This document shows positions 1 through 5,391 of a DNA stretch of 5,946 nt, piece by piece. The DNA is taken from the NCBI GenBank assembly GCA_013205605.1, contig JABMMK010000280.1:1-5946 (forward strand), written 5' to 3'. The position numbers and the translations under genes are program-made. Under the pieces are notes generated by a model. It did no database searches and was not told the DNA's origin. It was given only the letters and a program-made list of their open reading frames with translations. The stretch comes from Cytophagales bacterium. Its GTDB lineage: Bacteria; Bacteroidota; Bacteroidia; Cytophagales; Spirosomataceae. Within the stretch, counting starts at the first letter, position 1. Each line of letters opens with the position of its first letter.

Positions 1-941
1 AAAGGGTACAAAGAAGATTTAGGAGAAACGTAAGGATTCATCCATAAATTGGCCGAAACCGCCTTGGCAGCTAATTGGTCCAAAAACAATTTAGGATTAG
101 GGAATCTTGTTGGGTCCCATTCAAAAGTGCAAGGGTAGGACATGCTATGCCAACCTGGTTCCACACCAATAAAATCCAAAGGGAAATCGTGTTCCTCAAA
201 ACTGCTTACTTCCTTTAATATATCATCCTGTGAATAAAGCGTGGGAACTCGTTGGGTAAACCCTAAACCCCATTTCGGCGGTAAATATCCCCCGCCACTC
301 AGTAGATTATAGCGCTGCACCACCTGCATCGTCGACGGACCAGCAAAAACATATAGCGTTGTCCCTGAGGCCGGAACTAATATTTCAACCGCATCAGAAT
401 AGGGCTGCGCATCCCATTTTTTATTGGTATTCCGATCCTGTAACTCAGGAGGATTTTTAGAATCCACCCGAACACCGGTTCCCGCATATACGGTGATGTA
501 TTGAGCTGCGTCAATCAAAACTCCGTAGCCTTTGGTAGACACATAAAATGGCACGGGCGCGTGTGTCCGACCATTATCCTTGCCACCGAAGTGATCCATA
601 TGCAGATTTAAAATCCGACCTCTTTGATTGACTGTTTGAAAATTTAACCCTAAACCAAAAATTTGCTCTTCCTTTTGAAGTGGAAATTTTAAGTAGGTTT
701 TACCGTCAATAACCTTGACTTCAATAGCGCCCTTGTCTAATGGAAATTGGGTTTTAGGCAAAGTTTGGAGCGCGGCCAAATTTGCCTTCCCCCCTGCTGC
801 TTTTAATAAACTATGTTTTTGTGGTTTGCCCACTTCCGCTTTCCAAATCCCTGGATAGCTTTCTTTCCAAATGACAGGAACTTGTGCAAGCATTGTTGAC
901 GCTGACACGAATAAAACGAAAGCAAGATGGAAAATTCTCAT
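1..941 (-). CDS. GH31 family glycoside hydrolase, N-terminal 313 residues (3' end off window)
   Basis: The reading frame opens at ATG 941-939 and runs without a stop to the left edge, so only the N-terminal part is present. Residues 1-19 (MRIFHLAFVLFVSASTMLA) form a signal peptide, so the enzyme should act in the periplasm or at the cell surface. Residues about 20-215 match the GH31 N-terminal beta-sandwich: FGLGLNFQTVNQRGR at 95-109 corresponds to the family's YGLGE...NKRG region, and PFYVSTKGYGVLID (131-144) is also typical. The TIM barrel begins at YLPPKWGLGFTQ (219-230). GH31 enzymes hydrolyse alpha-glucosides, alpha-xylosides, alpha-galactosides and related bonds with a retaining mechanism. 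The catalytic Asp pair lies beyond the edge, so the substrate cannot be assigned. The usual LDxDW stretch reads GVEPGW (259-264), which suggests a non-standard subgroup. It follows the dehydrogenase gene by 21 bp and is probably co-transcribed with it. Family assignment is confident. Confidence 0.9.
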   Translation of the reverse strand, partial: MRIFHLAFVLFVSASTMLAQVPVIWKESYPGIWKAEVGKPQKHSLLKAAGGKANLAALQTLPKTQFPLDKGAIEVKVIDGKTYLKFPLQKEEQIFGLGLNFQTVNQRGRILNLHMDHFGGKDNGRTHAPVPFYVSTKGYGVLIDAAQYITVYAGTGVRVDSKNPPELQDRNTNKKWDAQPYSDAVEILVPASGTTLYVFAGPSTMQVVQRYNLLSGGGYLPPKWGLGFTQRVPTLYSQDDILKEVSSFEEHDFPLDFIGVEPGWHSMSYPCTFEWDPTRFPNPKLFLDQLAAKAVSANLWMNPYVSPKSSLYP

Positions 942-962
942 AGCCAAAAAATTTAGACCTAT

Positions 963-2228
963 TTATTTTTTATAAGCAATGCGGTAGATAGACCCATTTA
1001 AATCGTCACACACATATAGAGCACCATCAGGTCCTTGTGCTAATCCACAAGGACGATGTTGGATCGGACCAGAAGGTTTAACCAAATCGATGCCTGCAAA
1101 ATTATCTGCAAAAATCTCCCATTTGCCGCTTGGCTTATTATCTACAAACGGGACAAAGGCAACTAAATACCCTTTTTTCAATTCCGCCGATTGACCATGG
1201 AAGGCTACAAATGCACCATTTCTGTATTTCGCTGGAAACATTTTACCTGTGTAGAAAAGCAAATCATTCGGTCCCATATGTGCTGGAAAAGTAACAGTTG
1301 GATTAATAGCCTTTTCGCCCCCTACTTTTTTCCCATCCCCACCATACTCTGGAGCTTGAATTTTTTTGTTTTGAAATTGGTCATAATAAATATAAGGCCA
1401 ACCCGCATCATCGCCCTCATGCAATTCATATATAGCCTCTGCAGGCATTTCTTGGCTTTGCTTAGGCGTATAAAATTGAGGATAAAAGTCATGAAATTGA
1501 CCGCGACCATGAGCTGTTATAAATAAAGAATTGGTTTTTGCATTCCAAAAAGTCCCTACCGAATTTTTAATTCCCGTCGCATAACGCGTACCATCTTTAA
1601 ATCCTTGATTTAATTTATTTGCATTAAATTTCCAGATTCCACCGGCTGAATCTAAAATAGAGCAAGGAACCATTCCTGTCCCAGTGCCTAGGATTCTACA
1701 AGCGTCATTATAAGAACCAATGGAAACGTATAAATTAGATTTGTTGTCGAAAGAAAAAGGTTTTGCATTATCCCGGCCATGATCTAACAAACCATTGACA
1801 ATGTTTTCAGGGTTTTCTGTATCAATTACCTCCTCATTTGCATTTAACTTGTAGCGATAAACACCCTTGTTTGACGAGGCGTACAGATATCCTTGATTGA
1901 TTAAAATACCTGTTCCCGTATAATTTCCAAAAAGCTTCGTCTCGTCGATGACCCCATCTTTATTGGTATCACGCAACAAATAAATACCTTTACCCTCTTT
2001 TAATTTAGATAATTTAGCATAAATATCTCCATTTTTCGAAATGGTCATGTGCCGAGTTGCTCCCAAATCAGAAGCTAATATTTGGACTACGAATCCTGCA
2101 GGCACTTTAATGTCGGTGGTTTCAACTACCTTCTTCGTAAGATTTGTATCCCATCGATATGAAATAAAACTAAATGTACTGAAGAGCACTAGGCCCAATA
2201 AAACGAATTTTAGATTTAAATTTTTCAT
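963..2228 (-). CDS. PQQ-dependent sugar dehydrogenase, L-sorbosone dehydrogenase-like beta-propeller
   Basis: This 421-residue protein has an N-terminal hydrophobic export segment (about residues 6-23) and then a beta-propeller of the glucose/sorbosone dehydrogenase type. Visible family marks in order are: VPAGFVVQILASDLGATRHM (42-61); a calcium-loop-like DTNKDGVID (87-95); H150 in GLLDHGRDN, at the position expected for the catalytic His; FDNKSNLYVSIGSYNDAC (160-177); AGGIWKFNAN (195-204); ATGIKNSVG (217-225); GDDAGWPY (272-279); and HRPCGLAQGPDGALYVCDD (391-409). Relatives oxidise the C1 position of sugars or sorbosone in the periplasm using PQQ and pass electrons to a cytochrome or the membrane chain. 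No cytochrome domain is fused here and none is encoded in the window. C177 and C189 could form a disulfide. The gene starts at ATG 2228, leads the GH31 gene by 21 bp, and diverges from the PF06439 gene. Substrate and cofactor are inferred from the family only. Confidence 0.85.
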   Translation of the reverse strand: MKNLNLKFVLLGLVLFSTFSFISYRWDTNLTKKVVETTDIKVPAGFVVQILASDLGATRHMTISKNGDIYAKLSKLKEGKGIYLLRDTNKDGVIDETKLFGNYTGTGILINQGYLYASSNKGVYRYKLNANEEVIDTENPENIVNGLLDHGRDNAKPFSFDNKSNLYVSIGSYNDACRILGTGTGMVPCSILDSAGGIWKFNANKLNQGFKDGTRYATGIKNSVGTFWNAKTNSLFITAHGRGQFHDFYPQFYTPKQSQEMPAEAIYELHEGDDAGWPYIYYDQFQNKKIQAPEYGGDGKKVGGEKAINPTVTFPAHMGPNDLLFYTGKMFPAKYRNGAFVAFHGQSAELKKGYLVAFVPFVDNKPSGKWEIFADNFAGIDLVKPSGPIQHRPCGLAQGPDGALYVCDDLNGSIYRIAYKK

Positions 2229-2323
2229 AGAATATGATATAATCGAGCGTATTAGAAAGCTGATTATTTTTAGGTTTAGATAAGCTAATAACTCATAAAA
2301 CTATATTTTCTTTTTGGGAGGAA

Positions 2324-2331
2324 CAAATTTA
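2324..2331 (-). promoter_or_regulatory. Candidate -7 box for the dehydrogenase-GH31 pair
   Basis: On the minus strand this 8-mer reads TAAATTTG, an exact fit to the Bacteroidota -7 consensus TAnnTTTG. It lies about 95 bp upstream of the dehydrogenase start. No TTG lies at the expected -33 distance. An identical 8-mer occurs at 2389-2396 inside an inverted repeat. In DNA this AT-rich such matches arise by chance, so the call is weak. Confidence 0.25.
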
Positions 2332-2351
2332 TATTGGACAATTTTGGATCT

Positions 2352-2380
2352 ACCATGACCTGACCTTTCATGGTTTTTTT
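2352..2380 (+). terminator. Terminator-like hairpin with T-tract inside the divergent spacer
   Basis: ACCATGA (2352-2358) and TCATGGT (2368-2374) form a perfect 7-bp stem around a 9-nt loop, and seven consecutive T residues follow (2374-2380). The T-tract is only on the plus-strand 3' side, so it would act on plus-strand transcripts. No annotated plus-strand gene ends upstream of it. It could therefore be an attenuator in a long leader of the PF06439 gene at 2450, the end of a small RNA, or a block to stray transcription. The structure is seen directly; the function is inferred. Confidence 0.5.
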
Positions 2381-2385
2381 GAATC

Positions 2386-2411
2386 AGGCAAATTTAGCTT
2401 TTGATTTGCCT
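2386..2411. promoter_or_regulatory. Spaced inverted repeat, candidate operator
   Basis: AGGCAAAT (2386-2393) and ATTTGCCT (2404-2411) are perfect 8-bp inverted arms separated by 10 bp. The right arm overlaps the spacer of the candidate promoter for the PF06439 gene, and the left arm contains a TAAATTTG box reading the other way. Arm centres are 18 bp apart, close to two helical turns, which would suit a dimeric DNA-binding protein. An RNA stem-loop is the alternative. No regulator gene is in the window. Confidence 0.4.
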
Positions 2412-2430
2412 TGAAATTTTGATTAATTTG
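2401..2430 (+). promoter_or_regulatory. Candidate Bacteroidota promoter for the PF06439 gene
   Basis: TTG at 2401-2403 is followed after exactly 19 bp by TTAATTTG at 2423-2430. This fits the Bacteroidota layout TTG-N19-TAnnTTTG with one mismatch, at the second base of the -7 box. Transcription would begin near 2437, leaving a leader of only about a dozen bases before ATG 2450. No Shine-Dalgarno sequence is seen; the bases before the ATG are A-rich, as is common in this phylum. Confidence 0.4.
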
Positions 2431-2449
2431 ACGTCCAAAATAAACAGCT

Positions 2450-3388
2450 ATGAAAAATACCATTGCCTTAATTTTAAGTTTTCTTGTCATGTCAAATATG
2501 ACATCAGCAGCTAAATCCGTGGGAGATGAAAGTCTTGAGGGTCGCTGGGATATTACGGTGACCAAAGGAGATAAAAAGCTCCCGTCTTGGCTCGAGGTAA
2601 ATCACTCCGGCATCCGAACTTTAACAGGTTCTTTTGTAGCCGATGGCGGAAGCGCAAGACCCGTTTCCAAAATAAATTTCAAAGATGGAAAATTATCCTT
2701 CCGCATCCCCCCACAGTGGGATGATTCAGATCAAGATTTACAAGTAGAGGGTACCCTTGAAAATGGAAAATTATCGGGTACTATGATCACTTCTAAAGGA
2801 GAGAATTTAACTTGGGTTGGGGTTAAAGCTCCAAAATTATGGCGTGAAAAAGAACCCGTTTGGGATAAGCCCATCACCCTTTTTAATGGAAAAGATTTAA
2901 CGGGTTGGGAGACATTGGGAACCAGGAAAAACCAATGGATGGTGGAAGATGGCGCATTAAAAAGTCCGAAGTCAGGGGCTAATATCCGCACAAAAAATAC
3001 CTATAATGACTTTAAATTACATATTGAATTCAGATATCCCAAAGAAAGTAATAGTGGTGTTTACTTAAGAGGTCGCTATGAAGTTCAAGTGTCTGACAGC
3101 AAAGGTATGCCTCCATTAAAAGATTATTTAGGTGCTATTTATGGGTTTATTTCCCCGCTAGAAATGGTGGCAAAAGAGCCGGGTGAATGGCAAACATTTG
3201 ATATTACGCTGGTGGGCCGATTGGTTACTTTGGTCGGAAATGGAAAGCAAATCATTTACAAGCAAGAAATTCCAGGAATCACTGGAGGAGCCATGGATTC
3301 CAATGAATCTGAACCAGGACCCATCATGATTCAAGGAGATCATGGACCTGTGGAATACCGCAACATTATCTTAACTCCAGCTAAATAA
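2450..3388 (+). CDS. Secreted 3-keto-disaccharide hydrolase-like protein (PF06439, formerly DUF1080)
   Basis: The 312-residue product starts with a signal peptide (residues 1-20, ending SNMTSA). Residues about 28-127 form a small beta-rich domain beginning LEGRWDITV and ending TWVGVKAP, which resembles an ancillary lipocalin-like barrel. The second domain, about 141-312, is a clear PF06439 fold: LFNGKDLTGWE (144-154), FKLHIEFRYP (188-197), NSGVYLRGRYEVQV (201-214), PGEWQTFDI (244-252), and GPIMIQGDHGPVEYRNI (290-306). This fold is a concanavalin-like beta-sandwich. Characterised relatives hydrolyse 3-keto-glycosides, that is, disaccharides oxidised at C3 of one sugar. Activity of this copy is inferred from family membership. 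It diverges from the sugar dehydrogenase gene and is followed by an intrinsic terminator, so it may be a one-gene transcript. Confidence 0.88.
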   Translation: MKNTIALILSFLVMSNMTSAAKSVGDESLEGRWDITVTKGDKKLPSWLEVNHSGIRTLTGSFVADGGSARPVSKINFKDGKLSFRIPPQWDDSDQDLQVEGTLENGKLSGTMITSKGENLTWVGVKAPKLWREKEPVWDKPITLFNGKDLTGWETLGTRKNQWMVEDGALKSPKSGANIRTKNTYNDFKLHIEFRYPKESNSGVYLRGRYEVQVSDSKGMPPLKDYLGAIYGFISPLEMVAKEPGEWQTFDITLVGRLVTLVGNGKQIIYKQEIPGITGGAMDSNESEPGPIMIQGDHGPVEYRNIILTPAK

Positions 3389-3395
3389 AATTTTC

Positions 3396-3420
3396 ATAGG
3401 GCATGTTTTGCCCTATTTTT
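3396..3420 (+). terminator. Intrinsic terminator after the PF06439 gene
   Basis: ATAGGGCA (3396-3403) pairs perfectly with TGCCCTAT (3409-3416) around the 5-nt loop TGTTT, and a run of T residues follows to 3420. It begins 8 bp after the PF06439 stop codon and ends 10 bp before the esterase start codon. It should end or strongly reduce transcription into the next gene. Confidence 0.8.
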
Positions 3421-3430
3421 CTAACCTGAT

Positions 3431-4303
3431 ATGCGTAAAATTACTTGCTTCTGGGTTTTCATTTGTATTCAAACCTTAGGCTTTTCAGCCAGCGCAAGGC
3501 GTCTAATTGTACTAGCCGACTCCGTGAATTTTCAAACTATTTCCAATTTAGTTTATGGAAATGCCCCTGACCATCGCAATGAATTAGACATTTACCTGCC
3601 TAAAAAACATGGCCCAAAAACACCCATGGTCGTGTTTATTCATGGGGGATTTTGGTCAAAAGGCGGGAAACACCAATTGCCAAAACCTTTAATCGACTTG
3701 CTCGTGGGCCAAAAAGGATATGCCATGGCTTCCATCAATTATCGTTTTGTCAAAGCCGGAGCAAATAAATACCCGACTCAAATGGACGATGTAAGCCAAG
3801 CATTGCAATTCCTTTCAAGCAAAGCGGATAGCCTGGGTTATAAGAAAAAATCGTTTGCTTTAATTGGCGCCAGTGCCGGAGCACATTTAGCGCTCATGTA
3901 TGCCTACGCAAATGATTCACAAAAAATGACGAAAACGGTGGTGGATATTGTAGGGCCGACGGACTTATCCGATTCAACTATTCGTGGCCGACAAGGCATT
4001 GCGGATGCCACCATTAGTTATTTTCTAGGGAATCCAGATGCCAAAGCGGAAATTGCAAAAACATCTAGTCCGATATTCAATTTGAGTAAAAAATCAGGAG
4101 TGCCCACCGTTATTTTTCATGGCGAAAATGATGAGTTGGTAGATGTGCATCAGGCGAAGAACTTACATGCTAAGCTACTTCAATTAGGCATCAAGACTGA
4201 ATTGAATATATATCCCAATGAGACCCATGAAATGAAAAAAAGCCTAGCCGATGTTTTTATCAAAACAGCTACTTGGCTTGAGAAGGTATATCCTAATCGC
4301 TAA
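3431..4303 (+). CDS. Secreted alpha/beta-hydrolase, esterase of the BD-FAE/HSL-like type
   Basis: This 290-residue protein has a hydrophobic N-terminus (residues 4-21, ending FSASA) consistent with a signal peptide. The mature part is a complete alpha/beta-hydrolase. VYGNAPDHRNELDIYLPKK (41-59) is the typical entry strand. HGGFW (71-75) supplies the oxyanion-hole region. GASAG (146-150) carries the nucleophile S148. HGENDELV (230-237) carries the acid D234, and NETHEM (263-268) carries the base H266. This layout is that of carbohydrate-esterase and feruloyl-esterase-like proteins (BD-FAE) and of hormone-sensitive-lipase-like carboxylesterases. The true ester is unknown; an acyl-decorated glycan would suit the neighbours. 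It starts 43 bp after the PF06439 stop, but a terminator lies between. No convincing promoter box was found in the gap, so expression may rely on read-through or on a promoter inside the preceding gene. Its stop overlaps the convergent phosphoesterase gene. Confidence 0.87.
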   Translation: MRKITCFWVFICIQTLGFSASARRLIVLADSVNFQTISNLVYGNAPDHRNELDIYLPKKHGPKTPMVVFIHGGFWSKGGKHQLPKPLIDLLVGQKGYAMASINYRFVKAGANKYPTQMDDVSQALQFLSSKADSLGYKKKSFALIGASAGAHLALMYAYANDSQKMTKTVVDIVGPTDLSDSTIRGRQGIADATISYFLGNPDAKAEIAKTSSPIFNLSKKSGVPTVIFHGENDELVDVHQAKNLHAKLLQLGIKTELNIYPNETHEMKKSLADVFIKTATWLEKVYPNR

Positions 4304-5226
4304 TCGATCAACATCTGTTCCACTTGGAAAAGAGTCGTAGATTTCGGGTCATAGGTAATTTTAATCGCCGCCATTTCAGCATCGCCAAAAACCTGAACAC
4401 GGGTAAAGTTCATTAAAGTAGCTTTTTGATTATTGATCAAAATAGGTTTATCCGTAATGAAACGATGGGAATCGCCATTCACTAAAAACACTTGCTTGCC
4501 ATATTTCTGAGTCAATTCACTTAATTTATTGACCACTTTTTCAAATCCTTTACTAGGCTTCATGTCTTTATAAAACATATCGGCTTGGGTAAAAAGCATA
4601 AGTCCTTTTTTATCTTGAGCGGCTGCAAATACCTGTTCAAGCCAGGCCAAATTTGCCTTTTCGCGGTCGATAAATTCTTGATTATCCCCAGCGTCTTTGA
4701 AATTATTATTGGACCCCACTAAATGGATTGTGGCAAACTGAAGACCTCCATAGGTCCATAAATTATTCTCTACATACTTCTCAAAACCAGAAGATTTTGC
4801 TTGAGATATTAAATTGATTTTCTTCTTCCCAAAACTTTTATCAGATCCATAAAACATTTTTCTCAACACATCCAATCTTTCAAGCGGATCGTATTCCCCG
4901 GCTGCTTTTCGATTACAATCCGTCCATTCATTGTCACCCGGAGTATAAATCAAAGGCGGCTCAAAGGTTTCAAAATAGGCATGCATGCGCTCAAAATATT
5001 CGGTTGAGCAAAGGCTTGAACCTGACTTGAAATCGCCCACATGCACGATGAAATCTGGCTTTTCCTGATTTAACGTTTTGATCACACGCTCAAATTTTGG
5101 GTAATCATTCTGGACCCGATAAGGCATATCGCCAAACGCGACAAAAGTGAATTTCTTTTGTTGGCCCGCGGCCAATAACGAAATAAAAAGAGCACAAAAA
5201 ACAAGAGGTAGACGCAAGAGATTCAT
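4300..5226 (-). CDS. Secreted calcineurin-like metallophosphoesterase, variant active site
   Basis: I place the start at ATG 5226-5224, giving 308 residues. The frame extends upstream to TTG 5241-5239 (313 residues), but a -7-like box at 5244-5251 would put transcription onset at or beside that TTG. The signal peptide is NLLRLPLVFCALFISLLAAG, with QQKK after it. The metallophosphoesterase core shows GDMPY (32-36), VGDFKSG (63-69), TPGDNEWTDC (95-104), H168 in ATIHLVG, and NGDSHRF (250-256). The classical pattern is GDxH, GD, GNHE, H, GHxH. Here the first His is Pro, GNHE reads GDNE, the region before the last motif reads FTQADMF with Q214 where His is usual, and GHSH reads GDSH. C73 and C104 could form a disulfide. 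Members cleave phosphomono- or diesters using two metals; the substrate here is unknown. It converges with the esterase gene. Confidence 0.83.
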   Translation of the reverse strand: MNLLRLPLVFCALFISLLAAGQQKKFTFVAFGDMPYRVQNDYPKFERVIKTLNQEKPDFIVHVGDFKSGSSLCSTEYFERMHAYFETFEPPLIYTPGDNEWTDCNRKAAGEYDPLERLDVLRKMFYGSDKSFGKKKINLISQAKSSGFEKYVENNLWTYGGLQFATIHLVGSNNNFKDAGDNQEFIDREKANLAWLEQVFAAAQDKKGLMLFTQADMFYKDMKPSKGFEKVVNKLSELTQKYGKQVFLVNGDSHRFITDKPILINNQKATLMNFTRVQVFGDAEMAAIKITYDPKSTTLFQVEQMLID

Positions 5227-5243
5227 AGGATATTTTTTCAACC

Positions 5244-5251
5244 CAAAGGTA
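5244..5251 (-). promoter_or_regulatory. Candidate -7 box for the phosphoesterase gene
   Basis: On the minus strand these bases read TACCTTTG, an exact match to TAnnTTTG. The box ends 17 bp before ATG 5226, close to the 19 bp seen for the PF06439 gene. No TTG is found at the -33 distance. If real, it separates the phosphoesterase from the YHYH gene upstream and favours the ATG start over the upstream TTG. The rest of the 5227-5391 spacer shows no convincing gene or terminator. Confidence 0.35.
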
Positions 5252-5391
5252 ATTAAAAACTCGAAAGCCTATTAATGCCGTTCAAAAATTTAATGGGCCA
5301 CAACCTGCAGCAGGACGCTATTGGTGGTATCCTTTGTATTCCATTAGTCAAATGAAATAATTTCTTTTAGGAGATGAATCATATTGATAAT

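Noticed and set aside
87..100. Catalytic Asp of the GH31 enzyme within the window
   Set aside because: The visible part ends soon after NLWMNPYVSP (298-307); the nucleophile motif lies further along the barrel, outside the left edge.
1934..1968. DTNKDGVID in the dehydrogenase as evidence of a dockerin or EF-hand protein
   Set aside because: It is a single loop lacking the acidic residue at position 12, and Asp-rich calcium-like loops occur in this propeller family.
2238..2243. TATAAT on the plus strand, like an E. coli -10 box
   Set aside because: No TTGACA-like element lies at the right distance, and Bacteroidota sigma factors prefer TAnnTTTG. AT-rich DNA makes such matches common.
2041..2283. 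Plus-strand open frame of 80 codons
   Set aside because: It lies antisense to the start of the dehydrogenase gene, has no recognisable domain, and is explained as a shadow of that gene.
5293..5355. 20-codon plus-strand frame starting at ATG 5293
   Set aside because: It is too short, with no ribosome binding site, promoter or family resemblance.
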